This document shows, piece by piece, positions 48,722-61,639 of a stretch of 64,000 nt of DNA. The stretch's first letter is position 1. Each line of letters starts with the position of its first letter. Made by a program: the position numbers and the translations under genes. Where the stretch lies: the NCBI RefSeq assembly GCF_036669915.1, contig NC_089322.1, forward strand, positions 18,407,719 to 18,471,718. The letters are read 5' to 3'. The notes beneath the pieces are model-generated. The model made no database searches and was not told the origin of the DNA. It saw only the letters and a list, made by a program, of their open reading frames with translations. Source of the DNA: Pocillopora verrucosa. Lineage: Eukaryota > Cnidaria > Anthozoa > Scleractinia > Pocilloporidae.

Positions 48722-49147
48722 AGAAATGAACAGAAGAGAGGTTAAGGAACAAAGGCAAACAAATTTCAATGCAAACTATCTATGATGTGAAATAGTTAGA
48801 CTTTAGGTTTCTCTACATTTTCCAGTGGGAATTAAAAAATTATTTTACTTGCTTGATCTCTTAGCTTGATCGCTTTTTCGGAAATGGGAGTAATTTCATG
48901 TGAATAGTAGGAATTAAGTTTACTCTGATTAATTCACTATGCGAACGAAGGCTTTGCTTGAAAGACAACCAAACAACAAACGTAAACCCCATTGATCAAC
49001 TTTAATGGATGAAAACTTTAGTATGTTTTTAATATCTTAAAACTGAATTTGACTGCCGGAATAAAATAAAAATCCGTAGGCTGATTTTCACTCAGTCAAC
49101 ATTTATTCGATTTTCAGGTAGCAAAACGAAGTAAACATGATTGGCAA

Positions 49148-50565
49148 CTACCAGTCGTCAATTCTCTTCTTTTTCTTATGCTTTCGTTTCGGCTGCCATA
49201 TTGATTTGTCAGGTTTAGGTGGCATATTAGCAGCAGCCTTTCTTTCCTTGTACTCTTGCCTGCAAGAAAAGACAAGCGGAGGAAAATTTGAAATCATTAA
49301 AGTCATTTCTTTATTAATCCAGGTTAAATAAAGCACTGGCTTGCATCAATAAATACTTTTTAAAACTGCAACACTACCACATCACTCGTTTGGCCACTCG
49401 TTTCAAACAAACTGATCTTGAACCTTAACACCCAAACATCAGAAGCCATTTTCTCCACACCGTTCTTTAAACATTTCTTTTGGTACTGACAAGGAGAATT
49501 TGATTGACAATCAGGAGCTTTTGAAATTGGTGATCATTTCCTTTATCCTCGTGACCTTTATATTTGATTCAAGAGTGATAAGGTAAGGAGAGATTAGAAA
49601 CCAGTCACTATCAGGGGATTAAAGATTAAACAAGAAGGGCATTTCGCAGCACATAACTTACCATTTCCGTCCGATGTATTTCACAATTCGTACACATAAT
49701 CGGCACACGACAAAACCAGCAACCAAGAAGGCGACAGTGACAGCCAAACCAGCGAAGACAGCATAGACGGCATCTTGCCAGGAAAAGAAATCAAAGCGAG
49801 CTTGAATATGTTTTACATATTCTGTTGGAAAACAAAATTAATGTCACAAATAAGAAACAAAGAAAAGTTTAAAAATATTAGCAATAGTGTACTTTTTCGC
49901 AGAGTCAAATGTAATAATTGAGAAAAAGTCGAGCAACTGTAGAAATTCAGAAGAAATTTGAGGCATCCTTTAAAGTGCACCGTGCGGCCCCTATATAAAA
50001 AAAATAATAGTTAAATGATAATAATAATGTTAATAATAATAATTATTGTAATATTAATGATAATAACAATCTATTCCAGACAAAAAGTGAGAAGTGAAAT
50101 AGTCACTCTCTCCTCTGCTAGGCCAATTATGACTTGTCACACTCAAATTGGTGAACAATTGACTTACCACGGAGGAAACCAAAGTAAACCTCGACAGCAA
50201 CGTCAGTTATAGAGCAGACGACAGGAACAAACGGTTCAACAATCCACATAACTCCGTTAATCATCATCTTGGTCAGCTCAGCTGACATATTTTGGATCAT
50301 CTTAGCGAACGAATCTGTCGCATTTATGGAAAAAACCGTCAACTATTGAAGTCCATTCCAGATAACCTCGGCTAACCATTGAAGTCCACTCCAGTAACGT
50401 CAGCCAACAATTTAAGTCCATTCCAAATAACCTCAGCCAACCATTGAGGTCCATTCTAGATAACCTCGGCCAACCATTGAAATCCATTCCAGATAACCTC
50501 AGCCAACAATTGAAGTCCATTCCAGATAACTTTAGCCAACCACTGAAGTCCAATCCAATACAAAA
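49148..50565 (-). pseudogene. Truncated left copy of the Trp-repeat membrane-protein gene
   Basis: Minus-strand exons in order: 50565-50168 (repeat array then NGVMWIVEPFVPVVC), 49821-49662 and 49259-49148, all with matching phases and GT-AG junctions. The second encodes a single membrane helix (YAVFAGLAVTVAFLVAGFVV) with flanking KHIQARFDFFSWQD. The last is a basic tail (KRKHKKKKRIDDW). The 5' exons are missing because the duplication junction falls in the array. The array has only about six units, with two TAG codons in place of TGG and a frameshift. I take it as a pseudogene. It converges on the SSUH2 gene, whose polyadenylation signal lies 83 bases from this stop codon. Confidence 0.6.
50345..50560. 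repeat. 33-bp tandem array, left copy (about 6 units)
   Basis: Unit near TTGAAGTCCATTCCAGATAA followed by CCTCAGCCAACAA. On the minus strand it encodes an 11-residue pattern W-N-G-L-Q-W-L-A-E-V-I. Stops and one frame change interrupt it. Confidence 0.85.
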
Positions 50566-52139
50566 TATGAAAGTAGGAGTGGGAGCAAATTTTGGGTGAC
50601 TTGCTTGCTGCTGTTTGTCTGATGCATGTTGATATTAGCTCTTAAAACGAGCCGAATTTTGACCAGGAAAGCAGTTTACCATTATATAAAATGATAAATA
50701 ATATCATTATTTATATATAATTATGATATATTAGTTTATATATATATATTATATTATATCAAATTTGTTTACAAGGTGACAAATCGCCTGGTCGACTAAC
50801 GACTTTTGTCTTGCATTTACGTTCCATTTACAATATGTGAATTGCGGACCTATCTAACTTTTTTATCACCATACTCGTGACCAGATCTTCCGCGGGATGC
50901 TCTTGTCCTCCGAAATCAATAGGGTCAGGACCTCCCTGAGGCCAAGTTTGACGCAGATTTAAAGAAGGGCAAGCTAATACAGGTAATGTGGCCCATGTTC
51001 CCATATATATATGCTTTTTTGTAAAGTTGAATGCATTCGTAGTGACAGAGAGTAACTCTTTCACGATTGAAAACCATACGATGTATTTCCTCTCGAAATT
51101 GATCGGAGTCAATCTGTTGGCGTTCTGAAATGTATTTGCAGCCACCTGTTTTAGTTTTCTTTGCACTTGATCATCTCCCCACTACTTGCGTTGCGCAACT
51201 TTCTTCGATTCTGGTCGTGAACAGTTAAGAAAAACTTGTAAATATGCCGCTACAGGTGCATCTGGAGTTGAGTAATTCCAAATAACTTTCGATACTTACG
51301 ATGATGACAGGTCGAGTCTTGTTTGGCGCTATGTAAAACATTTTTTCCGGTTTGAAGTTACGTATTCTTTAAGACTTCGTTCAAAGTTTAAAGAAACATT
51401 AGATTTCACCACGCATGTATCTTCCTTTACAAAAAAAAAAAAAGCGTCGAAATCGATTAATGAGAGCTAGATCAAGTGTTATAAGAGTGTTACTTTTTGT
51501 GTTAATAGAGAACAACTCCCACATCGTTACTTAGTTGCCTAGATACTTAATATTTATGGGAATTAAGTTTTAAAAGTAAGAGTCACCAGAATTATGAGTC
51601 ATTTGGAAAAACAGCAATATCGGGTGAATAATATATTTATGTAGGCTTTAAGCAGCCAGAAGCCTGAAAATGTAATTTGAGAGTACTTTTAGGAAAACTA
51701 TTAATAGAAAAGGTACATGTAACCAACATTTAACCCTCAAATGGAACACAAACACTATGATTGTAACAATAATTATCAGATTCCTTCTACCTGGTTCAGG
51801 AATATAACAGTCTCATTATTCTACCATGTGTATTTGTCTTTATTTATAAATTCTCAAGATTTATGTACTAATTCTTCCTGCTGTTCTCCAAAATTTTAGT
51901 TTTAAGAATTTCCTGTTTTAGTTGAAATTTTGTGTATTTTTTTTGGTTAAAATTTCTCTTTGAAATCTCAATAATGTTGTACAGAAATTACTTTCAATCA
52001 CACATAGGGAGAAAGGTTAAAAAAAAACATTGACTCAGATTAAAATAACATTATGTAAACTTAATATATTTTTGCAATTCAAATCTTCATAAAGCTCTCT
52101 GATTACTGTTAGCTGTTTTCTGTGGATCAGTGAAGAAGG

Positions 52140-52251
52140 ATGAGCCAATCACCATACCCCCCATCAGGAGGAGGCTACCAAGGGCAATCAACATATCCAG
52201 GTACAGTGTGCATTAAATATTAGGTAGACCTAACACCTTATGTTCATTTAT

Positions 52252-52287
<36 letters not shown>

Positions 52288-55200
52288 ATCAGTGGGAGAG
52301 TATAACAGGGTAATTTAGTATTATCAACTGAGTTGATAACCTAAACTAGGGTTAGCCACTGTAAAGAGTTTCAAAGCTGACATTTCGAATGTTAGCCCTT
52401 TGTCAGGGTGAATGGCAAAGAGCTAATGTTCAAAACATCTGCTTCTTTTCTTCTTTATGATGGCCAATTTACACCATCAATGCAGGTGATAATACTAAAT
52501 TACCCTTTTTTATACCTTGTTTAGGTAAAGATTTGAAACAAAGACAGAAATTTAGTTAGAATTTGTTATGAAATTACTTTATTGACCATTAATTAACCCT
52601 GTATTTCCCAAGATCTGATCATTCATTCTCCTCTCTTGCTGCTAAACATTTCTTCGTAAATCAGTTAAAGGAATTTGGTATTAGATTAAAATAACAACTT
52701 CTACCCAATAACTTTTAGTATTCTTATTACCTGTTTTCTAGATAATGTATAGATAATATATAGGAAGAAGTTATATGTTAATCACTTCTTGGAGTTTTAG
52801 GGCTAAAGGCAAGTTTCTGATGCAACATTGATCAGCAGTTGTAGACATTCAAGAATATATACCAGTACTAGCAATTCAAAAGTGAACAGAATGACAAGCT
52901 TGTGTTTTTATTTTATGACAGGACATTGCTTTTTAATGGTGTCTCGCTATTGTTTACTATGGAATAGGTTGGAAATAAGATAGATCACAGGTATATTTAG
53001 TTGGGAGAATTTGTCAAGAAATCACAAAACTTTTAGTGAAGGCCTTCTCTCAAACCCATCTATTTAATAGCTGATAGTTTGAGCTAATTCCTTATTTACA
53101 GGTGTACAGCAACCAGGTTATGGATCTACAGCTCCTTCACAAGGAGTGCCTCCACAAGGATATGGTCCTCCTCACCAAGGTTACCCACCTCAGCAACAGC
53201 CAGGTTATGGACCACCCCAACAGCAAGGAAGTTACAGACCTCCTCAACAACAGCCAGGTTATGGAGCTCCCCAACAGCAAGGAAGTTATGGACCTCCCCA
53301 ACAAGGTTACGCACCACCTCAACAGCAACCAGGATATGGCCCTCCTCAGCAACAACCAGGCCACCCGCCATTGCAGGGTCAGCACCAGTATGATGGTGCA
53401 CCACCCCAACAACAACAGGGGTATGGAGGTGCACCTAACCAGCAGCAGGTTTTCACTCCTCTTACAGGTCAGTAAAAGGGTTATGGTTGCTTGTAACACA
53501 CAGTTGTCTTGGTGGATGGAAGTGGTGATAAATGAGTAACTCCTTAACTTAACTGTTCTATAAAGCAGTTGTATGAACTCTTTATGAACATTTTATAGGT
53601 GTAGTTCTCTTTTTGATATTGCTGTCTGCAAACATTTTGCCAGATAACTTGGAAGTGTGTGGTGCTGAGAAATGATGATTATGAATTGATGAAAAATTAA
53701 TATCAATGATTTTAATAATAGTGATCAAATACATGTGAACTAAAAAAAGAGTAAACACCTACTTGGGAAGTAAACGTACTACTAACAATAATTACCAGAC
53801 ATGAACAATGTTTTGGGTTAGACTACTAATTTATATATAGTTTTTGAAATTTTAATTAATTATGCTTGAATAGATTTATAGTGATTTCTTTCATAGAGGG
53901 CATGTGTTTTTTGATTTACACTCTGACATTTTAAGTATGGAATAAAAACAAATTGTCAGGTCAGACTCTGAAGCTTGATATGAAAGGTGACTAAGGGATT
54001 ATACAGTCTTATTACAAGAGCACATTGGCAAATATTTTTTTTTCATTGAATGTGCTTTATGTAATTTGCAGGTGAAGCACAAACCCCAAGTTATGTTGGC
54101 TCAGATATTCCTGATCAAGATGTAGATGACAATGAGAATGCTGCACCCCCTCCCCCAAGTGCCCCTCCAGCTGAAATGTTCGGAAAGTTTGCTGGATATG
54201 AGTCTGTTAGCTTTGGTAGGTGTTTGCGTTAAATATACCACTAAGTTAGAGATCCAACAGGTTCTTAAAAAAAGATGTGCTGTGTTATGCCCTGGTTAAT
54301 AATGCCAAAGATCTCAAAAAATGTTTTTTAAGAAACATGCTTTAAGGTATTACGATAGAACTTGGTGTGATGGTTTTTGTGAAAGAAGGAATTATTGATC
54401 AAAGAGAAAAATCCTCAGAGCATGCACAAAAACCAACCAAAGGCATTATAGCTTTTCCCATTCTAGATTAATCCTTTCACTCCCACAAGTGACCAAGACA
54501 AAATTTCTCCTTACAATATCAATACAATATCAAGCAGGCAGGTGATGAGAATAGAGAAGAATATCAATTATGGGATTATTAGTTGATCCAATAACAAGTT
54601 CTCTTTGCTTTTTGCAAAACATGAACCTTAAAATTGTTTATCTTATTTTTCATGATGCACTTTTTGTACTTTTTGATTTACGTGAATTGTGTGCTTCATG
54701 ACTTGCACAATTTTGAGAAAACTTTGAAAATACAAGTGATTAATTAATCCTTTATTGCCCTTGAACCCATGCAATTACATATACTTATTCTTTGATTTTT
54801 TCAGGCACAGAATATCTGCCCCCTCCGCCAGCATATGAACCTCCAGCACAACAGCAAACACCAGAGCAGATTTTCCAACAGTAAGTCAATTAGAGATTCC
54901 CAGAGGATTATTCCATGAGATCTTTTTTGAAGCAAAATTTGTGATAACATTTAATGTTATCACATAGCATGATTTGTAAGAATCATGATCATAGCACGCA
55001 CTAACTGTAAGTGGTCCATTTGAATCATTTTAATCAGGGCCACAGCTATCTCTGAAGATCAGGCAAGAGATGCACTGCTTGCATTTGTAGCTGAGAATTG
55101 TTGCTATGGCAAAAAGGCTGCCACGGACATGGACATCAAAGACATAGCTCAATCCAGTGCATACCATGTAAGTGCAGAAATCATGTTTACAATTAGATTA

Positions 55201-58200
55201 AGTTGGGAGAATTTGTCAAGAAATCACAACACTTCTACTGACGTCATTATCCCAAACCCATCGTTCCCAAGGTCTCTAACCTTTTAACTCCTCAAAGAGA
55301 TTAACATGTAACTTCTCGCATCATATCCATACATTATTCAGCAAACAGGTAATGAGAATATTCAAACTTATCAAGTAGAAGTTGTTGTCTTGATCCAACA
55401 CCAAATTCATGTTACTGCTTTACAGAAAAATTTGTAGCAGCTGGAGGGGAAAATTCACGGTCAGATCTTGGGAGTTAAAGGGTTAATCAGGGAAACATTA
55501 AATAATAAATATAATTGGAATTTGGGTGTCAGTGGAGTTGAAAGTTGACACTTATATGTTTTGTCTCAGTAACTGTATTATAGGCTGGCTACAGAGACCA
55601 AGAAAGAACAACAACAATGACATTGTTAATTTTAAAATCAAATGAAACATGACTTCAAACCCCACCTGACAGTGGAAAAGCCAATGGGCTGTTTACAAGA
55701 TTTAACATGGTTTAAGATGTAACCTTGATACTGTCAGGGAACAACTCCAGCTAATTGTAGTGACACAGTAGGATGAAGACCTGGTACCACAGAAATTGCA
55801 ATTCATCTTATGATTGATATCATTGATTATCTGTTTTTAATTTACAGTATCACTTGAATAGTTTTTGTGAATCAAGATCCACAGCTTGGAAGCATGAACC
55901 TTACCGAGGTGAGTTGAATAAAAAATGAAATAAACTAATAGATAAAAGTGTCAATCTTTGGGAGTCCATAATTATTTAGCTGGGCTTTTGAAAATGCAAA
56001 TGGAAGCCCAAGGCTCGTGATGCTGTTTTCTCTAATGCTTGTTACTACTTTCTTGACTTTGACATTTCACAAGTTTGTTTCATTTACAAAGCTAGAAGAG
56101 CCAAGCGTTCCAATATACATGTATGGCAACAGAAACCATGCTAAAACCACTTATCGAAGTATCTGTAGGTAACAGTTTGTTTATGAATGTAGGTCAGATG
56201 ATCGATGGTCCTCAGAATGGCCCTGCGCCACCACCATGGAGCATTCCTGCTCAACCACATCAGATATTTACACCTCAGGTAGTGAACATTGAGGTGCCCC
56301 ATACTGCATCAGTTAAGGTAAAGACACCTTGTTACATAAACAAGGCATTTATATTTTGGCTGATTTTAAATAGTGGTAGGAATTGATGGAGTGTGGAATC
56401 ATTTTCCAGATAGTGCAACCTCCTAGGCTTGTAACAAATTGTTTATCACAAGTTGTAAGGGAAATTAACAGCAAATTATCATAGATTAAATTCTATAAAT
56501 TAAGGTTGACCAAAAATAAATTAACCAAGAGCTCTCTCAACTAACTACATTACCATACTTTATTTTGACATTGTAAGGTTCTATTTAAATTCTTTGTTCC
56601 CTATTTTTTCAGCCTTGCCATGACTGCATGGCCACAGGCTACAAACGCTGTTACAGATGCTATGGAAGGGGAATGGTGAGATATATTTTCTTTACATTAT
56701 TTTTTTCAATGATGTATGATCTCAGGAATATTTGGACCTCAGCTCCATCACTGCCCCCCTCCTCCCTCAGGTAGTTTATTTTTGCTCTCAACATTTATTC
56801 AGGACTTTTTATTTCCAAACCTCCTTTCCCCTCCCCCAAAGGAATGATCTCCTGTGACCCGTGGCGGGGCAGTTATAAAGCTGTTGTTAATCTCAAATTG
56901 TGGAATGTTTCCTTAATATGTTTTCACTAGATACAATTTTTTAAGGTCCACACCAAAGATGATTACCTTTTACTGCGTACAAACCATGGTTCAACGTGTG
57001 TAGCGGGAACAGAACTTCGGAGAATTGAACACGCCAAAAAAATCCAACTTTTGCCGTAAAAAGGCATTTACTGCGGAGCAAACAAAGTATACCAGTGGCT
57101 GAGCTTTTGGATTTTGGTAGAAATACTCAAAATAAAAACATCAACCATTTCTCAAACAGCCATACTGTATAAATGCTGTAGTTACCTTTGTTTTCTTGTC
57201 TTCCTCGTCTGCGGCGGCCATTTTTGAATGATTTACGTTGGCGCCGTTGTTTTTTTGTGGAAACTGGGATCGAGAACTGGAATGTTACAGTCTCAACCAA
57301 TCAGATGCGAAATAATCGCACGGCGACTTCACTCGAATTTTCCCGCGCATTAGGTTGGTCCCTTGTATGCGCTATTGTCCTTATTGGCTACTTTCAATGT
57401 GGAACTTCGTTCAGATTGGCGGCTATGATTAATTTCATTTTGATATAACGGCACTCAATCGAGACGACCTTCAAGTAGTCTTTGGTAATTGAGTGGTGCG
57501 CTCATTTCAAAAATTATTGTCTTTCTTCTCTGTCAGGTTCGTTGTTCATGGTGTCAAGGTTCTGGTCGCCGTACCGAATACCGTGATGGGAATTCACATA
57601 GAGTCAGATGCACGTGGTGTCATGGAAGTGGAAGGAGAATGTAAGTTCAGTGAAATTTAAATCGTAATCACCATTTACAAAAAGAAAACAAGCACAAAAA
57701 GCCTCTGTGAACTCATTAAACTTAAAACAACTAGCTGAAGCGCTGGAGAACCGCAAGGGCTCGGTCGTTCGTGCGCGCGTTCGCTTTTTTGCTCGCACGT
57801 TCGTTTTTGTTGTTCTCGCGTTGGTTCGTTTGTTATAAGGAATTATTGGTGGTAGAAGAGAGAATTGCTGATCAGATCTTGGAATTTTAAGGATTAACTG
57901 TAAAATGCCTTAGCGAGATGTTAATTGTTGCAGATGTAACACGTGTGATGGTAATGGGCGTGTGATGTGCTGGACATGTCAAGGGGCAGCGCAGCTCAAG
58001 TTGTTCATTCAGCTTACGATCACGTGGTGAGTAACTGAATTCCGTATTCTTGTTAACTGATTATGAAACGTTACTATACTTGAATCACGCTGGATAAATC
58101 AGTGTCCTAGGTGATCAACTCTGTGTCACATGTAAACCACCTCGTGTCCCAGTTGATCCACTCTGTGTCACAGGTAAATCACCTCGTGTCATTGGTGAAC

Positions 58201-59683
58201 CACTCCGTGTCACAGGTGAACCACACCGTGTCATAGTGGAGCACTCTGTGAGGGAGCTGGCTTGTCAAACTTCTGTGGAACGCGGGAAAACTCGAGTGAC
58301 CAAGTCGTGATTGGTTGTAGTTGTGCACCAGATTGGTTGAGAAAGGGACGCGAGTTTTGAATACCTCAGGGCGAAATAGAGCAGAACTGGAACCAACAAT
58401 CCCCTTTTTACTATCGACAGTCCATTGAAAAGTTGCTCCGCAAAGTCATGTACGAATTAAACGTTTGAACACTTAATGATAAATTGATATATACGCATCC
58501 TTGTCCTAGAATATCAGTGAATCACTCCCGACCGCCTGCCTTTTTTCTGATCTCACAGGGAATGTCACATCGATAACCACGTGACGGAGAGAACAGATCT
58601 ACCGGATCAACTTATACTAGAGTCTCAGGGAACGGAAATTTTTACTCAAGAACTTCCACGGGTAAATATGACTGATTACGGAAAATATTTCACCCATTAA
58701 CTCCTGTAAGTGACCAAGACAGAATTTCTCCTTACAATATTAATACAATACCAACCAGAAAAGTGATGAGAACAAAGAAAAATATTAATTTGGGGATAAT
58801 TTGCTGATGCAATACTAAATTCTCAGAGCTAATACTATAAGAATTGTATGGTTGACAGTAAGAAGAATTACAAATTTGATCCGGGATTTTAAAGGTTAAA
58901 GTTAGTCTCTAACTCGTTTTATATTTTTTTTTATGTACACTTTTAGGTTTATCCTGTCACAGCCTTTCATGATCAAGATGTGAATAATGGCTCGCAGCGA
59001 CTTGTCGAAGCTCATTCGCGGAACTGGCCTACAAAGCGAATCCTTATGCAGGTTGGAGATAGTGAAATTTTTAGTCTTTGGAAAATAGCTTTAGTCTGTT
59101 TTTAAAGATAGAAAGAACAACACCAGGGTAGTTTCCCTAGAATACTAAACCGCTTCCACAGCATTCATAAGTTTGAAATGCGCGCTTGAATGGACGAGGG
59201 CGTTACGCATTTCTCTTCTCGCGAGCGCGGTTTTATTTGCGGCGCAAACAGCCCTTACGGCATCCGGAAATCTGAAACGCGCGCGAAAGGGAAACCGAGT
59301 GTCACCCGTCTCTTTCCTCTTGCACACGTTTACAAAAGTTCTCATAGCATGGGTAAGTCTGAAATGCGCGAGAGGAGAGGTAAAACCATTGCGCGTTCCT
59401 TTCTCCGGCCCTGCGCGCGTTTAAATATTCTATAGAAGGGAAACTACAGCGTTTTAATTTTTTTCGCACAGAGCCCTAGCAACTTTAATATAAAATGGGA
59501 ATCTTGAACTTGACTAGTCAATATTTTTTGTTTCAGCGTCAAACTCTAAGAGCGGTACCAGTTTCCGAGGTGAAATATGAATGGAAAGACACTGATACTC
59601 GCTACTGGGTGTACGGGTTGGATCACAAAGTACATGCCCCAGACTACCCCCAAAAGTGTTGTTGGGGCTGCGCCATACTTTAA
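52140..59683 (+). CDS. SSUH2: SSUH2-like protein, right paralog, 13 exons, 525 aa
   Basis: Exons: 52140-52200, 53102-53467, 54072-54215, 54805-54880, 55038-55167, 55848-55908, 56193-56317, 56613-56675, 57537-57640, 57934-58026, 58559-58661, 58947-59051 and 59537-59683. The sum is 1578 bases in consistent phases. The start ATG is at 52140. Exon 2 is 51 bases longer than in the left paralog, giving 17 more residues of Gln/Pro/Gly/Tyr repeats. It then carries GTEYLPPPPAYEPP (a PPxY motif able to bind WW domains), the EDQARDALLAF segment, the zinc region (CHDCMATG, CYRCYGRG, CSWCQGSG, CTWCHGSG, CNTCDGNG, CWTCQG) and the C-terminal VKYEWKDTDTRYWVYGLDHK. The zinc region is much more arginine-rich than its sister's. 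This is the better candidate for a working gene. AATAAA at 60022. Confidence 0.88.
52309..52504. mobile_element. Penelope-type inverted terminal repeat pair in SSUH2 intron 1, right copy
   Basis: Same position and sequence type as 41347-41536: starts GGTAATTTAGTATTATCAAC and ends TGATAATACTAAATTACC. Shared ancestry with the left copy shows insertion before duplication. Confidence 0.6.
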
Positions 59684-61276
59684 AGAAATGAACAGAAGAG
59701 AGGTTAAGGAACAAGGACAAACAAATTTCAATGCAAACTATCTATGATGTGAAATAGTTAGACGTCAGGTTTCTCTACATTTTGCGATGGGAATTAAAAA
59801 ATTATTTTACTTGCTTGATCTCTTAGCTTCATTTCTTTTTCGGTAATGGGAGTAATTTCATGTGAATAGCAAGAATTAAGTTTACTCTGATTAATTCACT
59901 ATGCGAAGGAAGGCTTTGCTTGAAAGACAACCAAACTACAAACGTAAACCCCATTGATCAACTTTAATCGATGAAAACTTTAGTATGTTTTTAATATCTC
60001 AAAACTGAATTTGACTGCCGGAATAAAATAAAAATACGTAGGCTGATTTTCACTCAAAAAAAGATTTGTTCGATTTTTAGGCAACGAAATAAAGTAAACA
60101 TGATTGGCAACTACCAGTCGTCAATTCTCTTCTTTTTCTTATGCTTTCGTTTCGGCTGCCATATTGGTTTGTCAGGTTTAGGTGGCATATTAGCAGCAGC
60201 CTTTCTTTCCTTGTACTCTTGCCTGCATAAAAAGACAAGCGAAGGAAAAGTTAAAGTCATTGAAGTCATTTCTTCATTCACTAGTTCAAGTATAGCACTG
60301 GTGTGCATCAAAAATTACTTTTTAAAACTGCAAAACTAACGCATCACTCATTTGGCCACTCATTTCAAACAAACTGATCTTAAACCTTAAATCCCCAAAC
60401 ATCAGAGGCTAATTTCTCCACACTGTTCTTTAAACATTTCTTTTGGTACTGACAAGGAGAATCTTAATGATAATCAGGAGCCTCTGAAATTGGTGATCAT
60501 TTCCTTTATTCTCATAACTTCTATATTTGATTCAAGAGTGATAATGTGAGGGGAAATTAGAAACCAGTCACTATCAGGAGATTAAGGATTAAACAAGAAG
60601 GGAATTTCGCAGCACATAACCTACCATTTCCGTCCGATGTATTTCACAATTCGTACACATAATCGGTACACGACAAAACCAGCAACCAGGGAGGCGACAG
60701 TGACAGCCAAACCAGCGAAGACAGCATAGACGCCATCTTGCCAAGACAAGAAATCAAAGCGAGCTTGAATATGTAAAATAAATAAAAAAAAAAACAAAAC
60801 AAATAAGAAACAAAGAAAAGTTTAAAAATATTAGCAATAGTGTATTTTTTCGCAGAGTCAAATGTAATAATTGAGAAAAAGTCGAGCAACTGTCGAAATT
60901 CAGAAGAAATTTGAGGCATCCTTTAAAGTGTACCGTGCGGCCCCTATATAAAAAAAAATAATAGTTAAATGATAAAAATAATAATTATAATAATAATTAT
61001 TATAATATTAATGATAATAACAATCTATTCCAGCCAAAGAAATCAAAGCGAGCTTGAATATGTATTACATGTTCTGTTGGAAAACAAAATTAATGTCATA
61101 AATAGTAAACAAAGAAAAGTCATTAAAAAATTAGCAATTGTGTACTTTTTTCGCCGAGTCAAATGTAATAATTGAGAAAAAGCCGAACAACTGGCGAAAT
61201 TAAGAAGAAATCTGAAGCATCATTTAAAGTGCACCTTGTAGCCCCTATATAGAGAAATAATAGTTAAGTTCTAATG

Positions 61277-61310
<34 letters not shown>

Positions 61311-61639
61311 TTATAATACTAATGATTATAATAATCTATTCCAGCCAAAAAGTGAGAGGTGAAATGGTCACTCTCTCCTCAGCTAGGCCAATTATGACTT
61401 GTCAAATTCAAATTGATGAACAATTTACTTACCATGGAGGAAACCAAAGTAAAACTCTACTGCAACTTCAGTTATATAGCAGACGACAGGAACAAACGGT
61501 TCAACAATCCACATAACTCCGTTAATCATCATCTTGGTCAGCTCCGCTGACATATTTTGGGTCATCTTTGCGAACGAATATGTTGCATTTATGGTAAAAT
61601 CCATCAACCATCGAAGTCCAGTCCAGATAGCCTCAGCTA

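Larger units (their letters stand above)
39675..50565 (+). repeat. Tandem segmental duplication, left copy (about 10.9 kb)
   Basis: Collinear with 50642 onward: TTAAAACGAGCTGAATTTTG pairs with TTAAAACGAGCCGAATTTTG. Exons, introns, shared repeats and the 3' part of the convergent minus-strand gene follow in the same order. Homology stops at about 50565, inside the 33-bp array of that minus gene. A 75-base stretch (50566-50641) with no counterpart separates the copies. This copy therefore has a full SSUH2-like gene but only the 3' part of the convergent gene. Confidence 0.9.

Noticed and set aside
53126-53499. Minus-strand frames of 102 and 120 codons opposite SSUH2 exon 2 (also 42163-42420)
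   Set aside because: Antisense shadows of a Gln/Pro/Gly-rich repeat exon; no splice or start support.
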